A stretch of 64,000 nucleotides of DNA, from positions 3,100,001-3,164,000 of the forward strand of contig NZ_JAOBTQ010000001.1 of NCBI RefSeq assembly GCF_033366695.1. Reading direction: 5' to 3'. Made by a program: the position numbers and the translations under genes. The notes under the pieces are model-generated. The model did not search any database, had not been told where the DNA came from, and saw only the letters and a list, made by a program, of their open reading frames with translations. This DNA comes from Streptomyces sp. SCL15-4 (GTDB taxonomy: Bacteria > Actinomycetota > Actinomycetes > Streptomycetales > Streptomycetaceae). This document shows positions 27,228-34,799 of the stretch, piece after piece. Numbering within the stretch: the stretch's first letter is position 1; each line of letters begins with the position of its first letter.

Positions 27228-28946
27228 CTACTTCACCGCGACCTGGGAGACGTCCAGGACACCGGTCCAGTCGCTGATGACGATGTTCTTGACGTCCTTG
27301 CCGTACAGGCGCTTGTAGACCGGGTGGAACAGCGGCACGACGAGGGCCTTGTCGCCGATCTTCTTGTCCAGCGCGCCCCAGCGCCGGGCGGCGGCGTCGA
27401 GGTCGGTCAACTTGTTGATCGCGTCGATCTCGTCGTTGACGGACGTGTCGTCCAGCAGGCCCGTGTTGAAGTTCGCTCCGTCCTTGACGATCTGCCGGCC
27501 GTCGAAGATGGGCGCGAGGAAGGGACCGCCGGACGGCCAGTCCGCGCCCCAGTGGGCGAGGAAGAGGCCCGGCTCGGACTTCACGCTGTGGATCTTGTCC
27601 TTGTAGTCGTTCTCCTCCAGGCCCTGGAGCTTGACCGTGATGCCGGCCTTCTTCAGCGCGTCCTGGACGGCGGTGGCGATCTCCGGGCTGGTCTCGAAGT
27701 CCTTGCTGTTGGAGTGGGTCAGCGTGATGGTGAGACCGTTCTTGTGACCGGCCTGCGCGAGCAGCTCCCTGGCCTTCGCCGGGTTGCCGGACTCGCCGGC
27801 CGGGAACGGGTCGTACGGCGTGTGGCCGAAGGACTTCTGGTCGGGCAGGAAGGTGGTGGCGGGCTCGGCGAGGGCGCTGCCGCCGGCCGCGTTGACCACG
27901 GAGGAGCGGTCGATGGCGTACGCGATCGCCTGACGCACCTTGGGGTTGTCGAACGGCTTCACCTCGGGGTTGAACGCGAGGTAGTCGGTGTAGCCGAAGT
28001 GGCCGGTGCCCACGCGCGCGGCCAGTTCCTTGTCGCCGCTGACCTTGGCCAGTTCGGCGGGGCCAAGGTTGGTGTCCGTGGTGACGGCGGCGGCGTCCGC
28101 GCCCTGGGACGCGGACAGCCGCTGGTTGATCACCGAGGAGTCGAGGCCGGAGCGCACGTCGATGGTGTCCGGGTACGCCTTGCGCTCGGCGTCGGTCGCC
28201 GCCGACCAGTTCGGGTTGCGCTCCAGGACGAGGTGCTCGCCGTCGTTCTCGTTCTTGACGACCTTGTAGGGGCCGGAGGAGACCGGGTGCGACTCGTACT
28301 CGGTGCCGGTGTCCTTGCTCTTGGGCACCGGGGTGAACTGCGTCTGCGTGGCCAGGTACGGGAACTCGCCCTCGGGCTTGTTCAGGTGGAAGACGATGGT
28401 CCGCTCGTCCGGCGTCCCGATCGCGGCGAGGCCCTTCTTGTCCTTGTACGGCCCCTGGTAGTCGGCGGCGCCGACCAGCCAGTCCCGCAGGTAGGGCGCG
28501 CCGCCGGAGAGTTCGGGGGCGAAGGAGCGCTCGATGCCGTACTTGATGTCGGCCGAGGTGATCGGCGTGCCGTCCTCGTACTTGAGGCCCTTCTTCAGGG
28601 TGTACGTCCACACGGTCGCGTCCTTGTTGGGGCGTCCGGTGTCGGTGGCGAGGTCCGGGACGACCTTCGCGCCGGCCTCGCCGTTCTCGCGGTTGCGCGT
28701 GGTGAGGGTGCGGAAGACCAGCGAGGGGACGTTTCCGCCGCCGGAGGTGTACAGGCGCGCGGGGTCGAAGTCGCTCTGCGGCTGGGAGTTCAGGATCGTG
28801 AGCGTGCCGCCCTTGCGGGGCGCGGAGTCGCCACCGGAAGCCTTGGCATCGCTGTCCTTCGGGCCACAGGCGGCGACGCCCGCTGCCACGACCAGGCTGA
28901 CGGATGCCGCTGCCACGCGGCGCGCTCTGACGGACGGTTGACGCAT
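27228..28946 (-). CDS. Family 5 extracellular solute-binding lipoprotein (peptide ABC importer)
   Basis: A 572-residue SBP_bac_5 protein. The signal peptide from MRQPSVRARRVAAASVSLV ends in the lipobox VAACG, so the mature protein is lipid-anchored outside the membrane. The SBP5 fold is seen in GGTLTILNSQPQSDFDP near residue 50, DGTPITSADIKYGIERSF and DNPKVRQAIAYAIDRSSVV. It captures the substrate, probably a di- or oligopeptide, for the permeases. The ATG at 28946 is chosen because it gives the signal peptide; the frame is open further upstream, but that stretch contains the terminator and leader region. Expression is probably controlled by the upstream leader ORF and attenuator at 29112-29276. 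Confidence 0.92.
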   Translation of the reverse strand: MRQPSVRARRVAAASVSLVVAAGVAACGPKDSDAKASGGDSAPRKGGTLTILNSQPQSDFDPARLYTSGGGNVPSLVFRTLTTRNRENGEAGAKVVPDLATDTGRPNKDATVWTYTLKKGLKYEDGTPITSADIKYGIERSFAPELSGGAPYLRDWLVGAADYQGPYKDKKGLAAIGTPDERTIVFHLNKPEGEFPYLATQTQFTPVPKSKDTGTEYESHPVSSGPYKVVKNENDGEHLVLERNPNWSAATDAERKAYPDTIDVRSGLDSSVINQRLSASQGADAAAVTTDTNLGPAELAKVSGDKELAARVGTGHFGYTDYLAFNPEVKPFDNPKVRQAIAYAIDRSSVVNAAGGSALAEPATTFLPDQKSFGHTPYDPFPAGESGNPAKARELLAQAGHKNGLTITLTHSNSKDFETSPEIATAVQDALKKAGITVKLQGLEENDYKDKIHSVKSEPGLFLAHWGADWPSGGPFLAPIFDGRQIVKDGANFNTGLLDDTSVNDEIDAINKLTDLDAAARRWGALDKKIGDKALVVPLFHPVYKRLYGKDVKNIVISDWTGVLDVSQVAVK

Positions 28947-28993
28947 CGGAATGACGACCTCTCGGGGTGACGAGTCGGGTTGACCAGTGGATT

Positions 28994-29043
28994 GATCAAC
29001 GTTGATCGAGTGCTTCTCGACGGATGGATCGAGAGTTTCTCGA
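28994..29043. promoter_or_regulatory. two inverted repeats between attenuator and binding-protein gene
   Basis: GATCAACGTTGATC (28994-29007) is a perfect 14-bp palindrome about 50 bp before the binding-protein start. A second inverted repeat, TCGAGA-gtt-TCTCGA, is at 29029-29043. They could be an operator for a local repressor or RNA structures within the leader; no regulator gene is adjacent. Confidence 0.45.
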
Positions 29044-29111
29044 CAGGTGAGACATGTGGACGAGGAATGAGACGACTGCGGACAGACGTCGGCCCCGGCG
29101 TCGGGTCGTCG

Positions 29112-29135
29112 AAAAATCCGTGACACGGTCACGGA
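29112..29135 (-). terminator. intrinsic terminator (attenuator candidate) in the ABC operon leader
   Basis: On the transcribed strand TCCGTGAC-CGT-GTCACGGA (29117-29135) forms an 8-bp stem and is followed at once by ATTTTTC-like sequence (five T from 29116 down to 29112). It is one of the few U-tailed terminators in the window. It lies 45 bases after the stop of the 31-residue leader ORF and about 165 bases before the binding-protein start, the place expected for a transcription attenuator. Confidence 0.7.
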
Positions 29136-29180
29136 GAAAAGGAGTGAACAGTCGCGACGCGAACGCCGAGGGAGGCGCCG

Positions 29181-29276
29181 TCAGCGACAGTGGATGTCGG
29201 CCACGCAGAGTGCGGTCACGCCGATGAGCGCCAGCTCGATGGAGGCGCTCGCGGGGACGGCGTGACTGGACCACAT
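29181..29276 (-). CDS. Putative 31-residue leader peptide with two C-terminal Cys
   Basis: ATG 29276 to TGA 29181 encodes a 31-residue peptide beginning MWSSHAVPASASIELAL and ending TALCVADIHCR. There is no ribosome site. Instead a -10-like CATATT ends exactly 7 bases before the ATG, with TTGACA 18 bases further upstream, so the message is predicted to be leaderless. Short actinobacterial leader peptides ending in Cys-Arg are known upstream of sulfur-related genes and act in cysteine-responsive attenuation in mycobacteria. Here the peptide heads a peptide-type ABC operon and precedes a U-tailed terminator. Ribosome pausing at the Cys codons (24 and 30) under cysteine shortage would be the sensing step; that is inference. 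Confidence 0.6.
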   Translation of the reverse strand: MWSSHAVPASASIELALIGVTALCVADIHCR

Positions 29277-29283
29277 GCGCAGA

Positions 29284-29324
29284 AATATGAATGAACATGC
29301 GGGCTTATGTCAATCTGACATAAG
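29284..29324 (-). promoter_or_regulatory. promoter with operator-like inverted repeat for the leader/ABC operon
   Basis: -35 TTGACA (29313-29308) and -10 CATATT (29289-29284) are separated by 18 bases; the predicted start is the A of the leader ATG at 29276. The -35 lies inside a perfect 9-bp inverted repeat, CTTATGTCA/TGACATAAG (29304-29312 and 29316-29324), well placed for repressor binding. Confidence 0.65.
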
Positions 29325-29333
29325 CGGCGCGCG

Positions 29334-30641
29334 TCAACTCCCCGGATACGGCCAGGGGTTGGCCCGGCAGTGGATCCCGTCGTGGTCCAGGAACTTGGTC
29401 TGCTGCTGCATCACGGGCGCCAGCTCGCCGTCCTTCTGGCAGGTGACGTGTCCGTGGCCGAGCCGGTGGCCGACCTCGTGGTTGATCAGCATCTGCCGGT
29501 ACGCGTGGATCCGGTCACCGTATGTCGTGCTGCCCTGAGCCCACCGGTAGGCATTGATCATGACGCGTTCGGTCGCGGCCGAGTCGCAGGAAACGTTGTC
29601 CTCGGTCGTGTCCAGGCCGGACTTGGCGCACCACTTGGCGGTGGTGCCGGGGCTGGCCAGCGTGATCACGAAGTCGGGCGTGCCGGAGGAGATGCGCTCG
29701 AAGGTGCGCGCGCCGCCGTGGGCCCAGCTGCGCCGGTCGTTGAGGGTCTTCTGCACGGCCTCGGCGAACAGCGCGCCGTCCAGTCCGAGGCCCTGCTCGA
29801 CATCGACGCGGTAGCGGTACTTCTGCCCGGTGCCGGGCGCCTTGTCGAACCCGGGCACGACGTCGAACCTCCCCGGCCCGCGCAGGCCGGCGCCGAGCGG
29901 GTAGGTCCGGCTCATCTTCTGCTCGTACGTCAACGGCGCCGTGCTCGGCACGGCCGCGGGCGCCGGTGCGCCGGAGGCGCGGGTGCCGTGGGCGTGGCCG
30001 GCGGACCGGGACCGTACGTCCGCGTCGTCCCGCGTCTTGGCGACCTGGCCGGCGACGATCACCGCGAGCACGGTGGTGACGGCGGCCGCCGCGATACCGG
30101 TGAACGCCCGCCCCCTGGCGCCGCCGCGCTGCGCGGGCACACCGGCGCCGGACCCCTGCGGCGGCTCGGCCGGCCGTCCTGCGGTACGGCGCGCGGAGCC
30201 GGAGCCGGGACCGGCCGGGACGTCAGCGGTGTCCTCGCGCCGGGCACGGCGCGGGCGGGCGCCGTCGAAGGCTTCGAGGTACTCCTGCCGGGGGCCGCCG
30301 GTTCCGGACCTCGAACCGCGCCCGGAACCGCCGTCCGGCCCCGCCTGCCGCTGCCGGGGCAGCACCGCACCGGGCACGCCGCCGTCGACGGCACCGGGCA
30401 CACCGTGCCCGGGAGCGGCGCCGGGAGCCCCGGAGCCCTCGCGTGCGGGGTCGCCGCCGGAGGAGCCGGGCGTACCGTGCGCGGGAGTGCCGTCGGACCC
30501 GCGCGAGCCGCCGCGGCCGGCGGCTCCACCGGGCGGGACCGGGCCGCCGGACCGGCCGGCGAACTCTCCCCAGCCGCCTCCGGCTTCCCGCTGCTCGGGA
30601 TGCCCGCCCCGCGCGGAATCGGCTTCCGGCCGACGCGGCAC
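29334..30641 (-). CDS. DUF3152 zinc-protease-like protein (frame as it stands, N-terminus apparently in another frame)
   Basis: The C-terminal half is a clear DUF3152 domain: RYRVDVEQGLGLDGALFAEA, then VMINAYRWAQG and the metal site HEVGHRLGHGH (HExxHxxGxxH). One membrane helix (AFTGIAAAAVTTVLAVIVAG) precedes it, so the protease-like domain is outside. Upstream is a long Gly/Pro/Ala-rich cytoplasmic region with RQEYLEAFD. The family is the Rv3207c type, function unknown. The first start codon in this frame is GTG 30641, but it lacks a ribosome site. The N-terminus I expect for Streptomyces homologues (GRHSRRGPAPK) is encoded in a different frame from GTG 30889. Both frames are open between, so the gene looks frame-split by an indel or a sequencing error. 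Confidence 0.75.
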   Translation of the reverse strand: MPRRPEADSARGGHPEQREAGGGWGEFAGRSGGPVPPGGAAGRGGSRGSDGTPAHGTPGSSGGDPAREGSGAPGAAPGHGVPGAVDGGVPGAVLPRQRQAGPDGGSGRGSRSGTGGPRQEYLEAFDGARPRRARREDTADVPAGPGSGSARRTAGRPAEPPQGSGAGVPAQRGGARGRAFTGIAAAAVTTVLAVIVAGQVAKTRDDADVRSRSAGHAHGTRASGAPAPAAVPSTAPLTYEQKMSRTYPLGAGLRGPGRFDVVPGFDKAPGTGQKYRYRVDVEQGLGLDGALFAEAVQKTLNDRRSWAHGGARTFERISSGTPDFVITLASPGTTAKWCAKSGLDTTEDNVSCDSAATERVMINAYRWAQGSTTYGDRIHAYRQMLINHEVGHRLGHGHVTCQKDGELAPVMQQQTKFLDHDGIHCRANPWPYPGS

Positions 30642-30889
30642 ACCGCGTGCGGGGGTGCCGCCGGAGAACTGGGGCGTGCTCCGTCCCGCGGAGCCGTCGG
30701 GCCGCCCCGGAGCGCCGTCGCGCGGGCCCGGCGTCGGCGCGCCGCCCGCCGGCTCCCCGTGCCGGGCCGCGGCCTCGGGGCGGGGTCCGGCCGGCCGTCG
30801 GCGCGGTTGCCGTGTCTGCCGGTGCGTTCTGCGGTTATGTCCGTCGTCTCGGCCTTGGGGGCCGGTCCGCGGCGGCTGTGGCGTCCCAC
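30642..30889 (-). other. probable detached N-terminus of the DUF3152 gene (out of frame)
   Basis: From GTG 30889, 8 bp after the stop of the upstream hydrolase gene, the frame reads VGRHSRRGPAPKAETTDITA, the kind of start I recall for Streptomyces DUF3152 proteins. The DUF3152 domain lies in the neighbouring frame. Upstream of 30641 that frame reads plausible linker (GAPTPGPRDGAPGRPDG, TPQFSGGTPARG). The switch should fall roughly between 30780 and 30840. Without a homologue alignment the exact site cannot be fixed. Confidence 0.5.
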
Positions 30890-30897
30890 CCTGGCCC

Positions 30898-31884
30898 TCA
30901 GCTCCTCGCGCCCGGGACGGTGCTGTCGGTGCCGGGCGGCTGCGCGAGCAGTTCCCGGAAGGCGCCGGCGACCACGTCGGGGTACTCCATCATCGCCACG
31001 TGCCCGGCGTCCGGCAGGGTCACCAGCCGGGAGCAGCGGAAGGCGCGGGCGGCCTTGCGGGCCATGCGGAAGCCGACGAGCTGGTCGCGGCCGCCGTAGA
31101 CGAGCAGGGTGGGGGCCAGTACCCGTTCGGCCTGGCGCCACAGTCCGTGCTGCCCGCCGAGCGTGTAGGCGTTCACGATGCCGCGTGCGGAGCGGGCCAT
31201 CGCGTCCCAGAAGTACGGCAGCCGCAGCCGCCGTTCCAGTTCCTCCACGGCCTGCCGGAAGGCCTCGGGCGTCACCCGCTCCGGATCGCCCCAGCAGAGC
31301 CCCATCACCCCGCGCACCCGCTGCTCGGGAGTCCATTCCCTGGTGAGCCGGGTGAACAGGGCCGCGATCCCGGGCACGCCGAGCAGCCCCGTCGGCACCG
31401 CGGTGCGCTGGATGCGCAGCTCGGGCAGGGCGGGCGAGACGAGCGTGAGCGTGCGGACGAGGTCGGGGCGTACGGCGGCCACGCGCGTGGCGACCGCGCC
31501 GCCGAGGGAGTTGCCGAAGAGATGGACCGGGCCGCGGCCGGCCGCGTCGAGATGACGGATCACCGCGCGCGCGTGCCCGGTGACGGAGTAGTCGCCGTCG
31601 TCCGGTGGCGGCGAGTCGCCGAAGCCCGGCAGGTCGACCGCCTCGCTGTCCACGACGCCGTCCAGTTCCGCCATGAGCGACGACCAGTTCTGCGAGGAGC
31701 CGCCGAGACCGTGGACGTACAGCGCGGGCGGCAGGCCCTCGCGCGCCGGCGGCCGGGACCGGATCGTCAGCGTGACACCGGGCAGTGCCACCGACCGCAG
31801 CCGCTCGCCGTCACCGGCCCGGACGGGCGCCACTCGTGGAAGAACACTGGCGGCCGGCACGGACGGCGACTCGGTCGAAGACAT
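30898..31884 (-). CDS. Alpha/beta hydrolase
   Basis: A 328-residue alpha/beta-fold hydrolase. ALYVHGLGGSSQNW gives the oxyanion region, FGNSLGGAVATRVA the nucleophile elbow (Ser near residue 148), and VYGGRDQLVGFRMAR and PDAGHVAMMEYPD the Asp and His of the triad. There is no signal peptide, so it is cytosolic. Substrate unknown; it may be an esterase, lipase or haloperoxidase-like enzyme. It is upstream of DUF3152 with an 8-bp gap. The start is probably leaderless: -10-like TAACAT ends 6 bases before the ATG. Confidence 0.88.
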   Translation of the reverse strand: MSSTESPSVPAASVLPRVAPVRAGDGERLRSVALPGVTLTIRSRPPAREGLPPALYVHGLGGSSQNWSSLMAELDGVVDSEAVDLPGFGDSPPPDDGDYSVTGHARAVIRHLDAAGRGPVHLFGNSLGGAVATRVAAVRPDLVRTLTLVSPALPELRIQRTAVPTGLLGVPGIAALFTRLTREWTPEQRVRGVMGLCWGDPERVTPEAFRQAVEELERRLRLPYFWDAMARSARGIVNAYTLGGQHGLWRQAERVLAPTLLVYGGRDQLVGFRMARKAARAFRCSRLVTLPDAGHVAMMEYPDVVAGAFRELLAQPPGTDSTVPGARS

Positions 31885-31890
31885 GCGGCA

Positions 31891-31896
31891 ATGTTA
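31891..31896 (-). promoter_or_regulatory. -10 element of a leaderless hydrolase transcript
   Basis: TAACAT on the minus strand lies 6 bases before the ATG at 31884, and no ribosome site is present. That spacing puts transcription start at the start codon. No convincing -35 was seen. Confidence 0.45.
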
Positions 31897-32080
31897 CGAG
31901 GTGATCACGTCCGGTTTCATGTGTTCGCCGTCACAGAATGGATCGTATTCGGACGGAGAACCGGTCGGCGAACGGGCCTGACGGCATGGCGTCCGGATCA
32001 GCAGTCTCCTAGGCTCGTACAGAGGGCACCCGCGTGTGGCCCCTGCTGTTCCAGGGACGTTCGTAGGAAGGGAGCCCACC

Positions 32081-32314
32081 ATGGCCTATGACCCCACAGA
32101 GCCCGACGCGATCGAGGACATCGACGAGCTGGAGCCCGACGCGGTGGCGGAGTTCGGCGTCGAGGCACCCGAGGTGGACGCCGCCGAGCAGCACACGGAC
32201 ATCGCGCCGGACCGTGACGACCCCTTGACGAGCGTGGATCCGGACCGCGGGAACGAGGCCGATCTACTGGAGCAGGCGCGCGTGGTCACGCTCGACGAGG
32301 ACGACTACCGCTGA
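32081..32314 (+). CDS. Small acidic protein of unknown function
   Basis: A 77-residue, strongly acidic soluble protein (MAYDPTEPDAIEDIDELEPD, with SVDPDRGNEADLLEQA and ending VTLDEDDYR). It has no Cys, membrane segment or known domain and may be largely disordered. The ATG at 32081 has a strong ribosome site (GGAAGGGAG). It is divergent from the hydrolase gene and about 180 bp before the TetR gene. Similar short acidic proteins are common in Streptomyces at this locus, as I recall, but have no assigned role. Confidence 0.75.
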   Translation: MAYDPTEPDAIEDIDELEPDAVAEFGVEAPEVDAAEQHTDIAPDRDDPLTSVDPDRGNEADLLEQARVVTLDEDDYR

Positions 32315-32492
32315 CCTCGCGGGACCCCGGCCCGCCCGCTCCGGACCCGCGGCCGGCCTCCTGAGGGCGCCGCACGGCTTTCGCCGCCGTCCGCTACGTG
32401 AAATTCTGCGCTCGCACCGCGCACACCACTGTTACCGAAAAGTACGATGGCCGCGCGGCCGACACCGCATGTGGACGACTTTGGGAGGCGGC

Positions 32493-33134
32493 GTGACAGC
32501 CATCGAGCAGACTGAGGCAGCACGCCCGCGTGGCACGCGCCTGCCGCGCCGAGCCCGGCGGAACCAGTTGCTGGGCGCCGCTCAGGAGGTTTTCGTCGCG
32601 CAGGGCTACCACGCCGCGGCGATGGACGACATCGCCGAGCGGGCCGGGGTGAGCAAGCCGGTGCTCTACCAGCACTTCCCCGGCAAGCTCGACCTCTACT
32701 TGGCGCTGCTGGACCAGCACTGCGAGTCGCTGATCCAGGCCGTGCGGGGCGCGCTCGCCTCGACGACCGACAACAAGCAGCGCGTCCGGGCGACCATGGA
32801 CGCCTACTTCGCCTATGTGGAGGACGACGGCGGGGCCTTCCGGCTGGTCTTCGAGTCCGACCTGACGAACGAGCCCGCGGTGCGCGAGCGCGTGGACAAG
32901 GTCGCCACCGAGTGCGCCGAGGCGATCTGCGACGTCATCGCCGAGGACACCGGCCTGTCCCGGGCGGAATCGATGCTGCTCGCCTCGGGCCTCGGCGGAC
33001 TCGCCCAGGTGGTCGCCCGTTCCTGGCTGCACAGCGACCGCAGCGTTCCGCGCGACCAGGCGGTGCAGTTGCTGGCCTCGCTGGCCTGGCGGGGCATCGC
33101 CGGCTTCCCGCTGCACGGCACCGAGCACCACTGA
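32493..33134 (+). CDS. TetR family transcriptional regulator
   Basis: A 213-residue repressor. The DNA-binding helix-turn-helix is at residues 22-68 (RRNQLLGAAQEVFVAQGYHA, MDDIAERAGVSKPVLYQHF, PGKLDLYLALL). The C-terminal ligand/dimer domain includes VEDDGGAFRLVFESDLTNEP. The GTG at 32493 has GGGAGGCGGC upstream; an in-frame ATG 24 bp earlier is less likely. The homologue Rv3208 sits in the same place, next to DUF3107. The ligand is unknown. The AT-rich stretch GTTACCGAAAAGTACGAT before it is a likely promoter or autoregulatory site. Confidence 0.9.
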   Translation: MTAIEQTEAARPRGTRLPRRARRNQLLGAAQEVFVAQGYHAAAMDDIAERAGVSKPVLYQHFPGKLDLYLALLDQHCESLIQAVRGALASTTDNKQRVRATMDAYFAYVEDDGGAFRLVFESDLTNEPAVRERVDKVATECAEAICDVIAEDTGLSRAESMLLASGLGGLAQVVARSWLHSDRSVPRDQAVQLLASLAWRGIAGFPLHGTEHH

Positions 33135-33299
33135 CCGGCGTTCCTCCGGGTGCGCCGGGCGCGTTTTCCGGTTTGTTCCCGGCCGGTGTTCGCTCGTGGC
33201 GTTCCGTCCCGCGGCGTACGGGTCGCCTCACCGGGCTAATGTGTGCTGGGTACGGCGCGGTTGATCGCGCACATCACTGACCGTCGGAGGGACATAGCC

Positions 33300-33527
33300 G
33301 TGGAGGTCAAGATCGGCGTGCAGCACGCGCCCCGCGAGATCGTTCTGGAGAGCGGTCAGAGCGTCGAGGAGGTCGAGGGCATCGTGGCCGAGGCCCTCGC
33401 CGGCAAGACGGGGCTCCTCAGCCTCCAGGACGAGAAGGGCCGCAAGGTCCTGGTGCCGACGGACCGGCTGGCCTACGTGGAGATCGGCGAGCCGACCGTG
33501 CGCAAGGTCGGTTTCGGCGCGCTCTGA
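33300..33527 (+). CDS. DUF3107 family protein
   Basis: A 75-residue protein, the usual length of DUF3107 (TB9.4 of M. tuberculosis). It starts VEVKIGVQHAPREIVLESGQ and ends VEIGEPTVRKVGFGAL, a small alpha/beta fold with no catalytic motif. GTG 33300 is preceded by GGAGGGACATAGCC. A -10-like TAATGT lies near 33237. It follows the TetR gene as in mycobacteria. Function unknown. A very strong terminator follows. Confidence 0.9.
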   Translation: MEVKIGVQHAPREIVLESGQSVEEVEGIVAEALAGKTGLLSLQDEKGRKVLVPTDRLAYVEIGEPTVRKVGFGAL

Positions 33528-33540
33528 ACCGCAGGCGTGG

Positions 33541-33577
33541 CGAAGGGCCCGGCGGCCGTGTGCCGCCGGGCCCTTCG
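33541..33577 (+). terminator. strong terminator after the DUF3107 gene
   Basis: CGAAGGGCCCGGCGGC pairs perfectly with GCCGCCGGGCCCTTCG across a CGTGT loop: a 16-bp stem, 13 bp after the stop codon. Confidence 0.85.
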
Positions 33578-33744
33578 TATGCCCCGCGCGCCCCGGCCGT
33601 ACGTGTGAACGCGCCCTTGCGCCGTATGGTCCGCACACACATACGGAGCACGACTTCTCCACAGCCAAGGATTGCAATCCGCAGGTCACGGGTATGACGG
33701 GCTACAACCGTCGAGCCGGACCGGCCGTGGGAGGGACCCCCGAC

Positions 33745-34014
33745 ATGATCTACGAAGCACTCGGCTCCGCCGTGCTCGGTCTGATCCTCGCCTGGGCGGG
33801 GGCGCACCGCCTCGCCCACCGGCTGCCGGCCCGCCCGCTGGTGTACTCGACGGGCGTCGCCGGAGCCCTCTTCGGCGACTTCGTCACCCGCACCGCCCTG
33901 GGCCCCGGCACCGCGCTGCTCAGCCTGCTGGGTGCCGCGGTCATCTCGGTGGCCTCGCTGTCCCTGCTGCTGCGCCCGGCGGGCGGCCTGCGCCGCCGAT
34001 CAGCGCCGGCGTAG
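33745..34014 (+). CDS. Small membrane protein of unknown function
   Basis: An 89-residue hydrophobic protein with about three membrane segments (YEALGSAVLGLILAWAGAH, VYSTGVAGALFGDFVT, ALLSLLGAAVISVASLSLLL) and a basic C-terminus. ATG 33745 has a GGGAGGGA ribosome site; an ATG at 33694 would add 17 hydrophilic residues and lacks one. No family recognised. It converges with the ferritin-like gene. Confidence 0.65.
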   Translation: MIYEALGSAVLGLILAWAGAHRLAHRLPARPLVYSTGVAGALFGDFVTRTALGPGTALLSLLGAAVISVASLSLLLRPAGGLRRRSAPA

Positions 34015-34052
34015 CGGCTGTGGTGCCGGCGGCGGGCCCGGGCAGCCGCCGC

Positions 34053-34799
34053 TCAGGCCGCGAGGCCCAGCGCGGCCATCCGCTTGGTGTGCGCCTCGGT
34101 GATCCGCGAGAACATCCGCCCGACCTCGGCGAGGTCGAAGCCGTCGGCCACGCCCCCCACGAGCATCGTGGACAGCGCGTCCCGCTCGGCGACCACCCGC
34201 TGCGACTGCGACAGCGCCTCGCCCATCAGCCGCCGCGCCCACAGCGCCAGCCGGCCGCCCACGCGCGGGTCGGCGTCGATGGCGGCCCGCACCTTCTCCA
34301 CCGCGAACCCGGCGTGCCCGGTGTCGTCCAGCACGGCGAGCACCAGTTCACGCGTGTCGGCGTCGAGGCGGGCCGCAACCTCCCGGTAGAAGTCGCTGGC
34401 GATCGAGTCGCCGACGTACGCCTTGACCAGGCCCTCCAGCCAGTCCGAGGGCGCGGTCTGGCGGTGGAAGCCGTCGAGCGCGGCCACGAACGGGTCCATG
34501 GCGGCCGTCGGCTCCTCGCCGATCTCGGTCAGCCGGTCCCGGAGCCGCTCGAAGTGGTGGAACTCGGCCGAGGCCATCTTCGCCAGCTCCGCCTTGTCCG
34601 CGAGGGTCGGCGCGAGCTTGGCGTCCTCCGCGAGCCGCTCGAACGCCGCCAGCTCCCCGTACGCGAGCGCGCCGAGCAGGTCCACGACGGCGGCGCGGTA
34701 CTGCGGCTCGGCGGACGCCTGCGCCCAGTCCTGGGCGGCGACACCGGTGGGGCCGGAGGGTTCGGCGGACGCGTTCTCAGGCTTGTCAGAGCTACTCAT
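34053..34799 (-). CDS. Ferritin-like fold protein (Rv3210c type)
   Basis: A 248-residue all-helical protein with a ferritin-like domain: GALAYGELAAFERLAEDA, KMASAEFHHFERLRDRL and later LDDTGHAGFAVEKVRAA supply Glu/His residues at di-metal-type positions. Annotated family members are sometimes called tRNA-(MS[2]IO[6]A)-hydroxylase-like; the activity is not established. The ATG of MSSSDKPENASAEPSG is preferred over one 51 bp upstream. It lies between DUF3107 and the DEAD-box helicase as in M. tuberculosis. Confidence 0.8.
   Translation of the reverse strand: MSSSDKPENASAEPSGPTGVAAQDWAQASAEPQYRAAVVDLLGALAYGELAAFERLAEDAKLAPTLADKAELAKMASAEFHHFERLRDRLTEIGEEPTAAMDPFVAALDGFHRQTAPSDWLEGLVKAYVGDSIASDFYREVAARLDADTRELVLAVLDDTGHAGFAVEKVRAAIDADPRVGGRLALWARRLMGEALSQSQRVVAERDALSTMLVGGVADGFDLAEVGRMFSRITEAHTKRMAALGLAA

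Noticed and set aside
28947..29132. N-terminal extension of the solute-binding protein up to 29132
   Set aside because: It would place the lipoprotein signal peptide 62 residues inside the protein and runs through the terminator hairpin.
29304..29324. The 9-bp inverted repeat as the terminator of the DUF3152 gene
   Set aside because: It is AT-rich, has no T-run on the proper side, and contains the -35 of the next operon; operator is a better reading.
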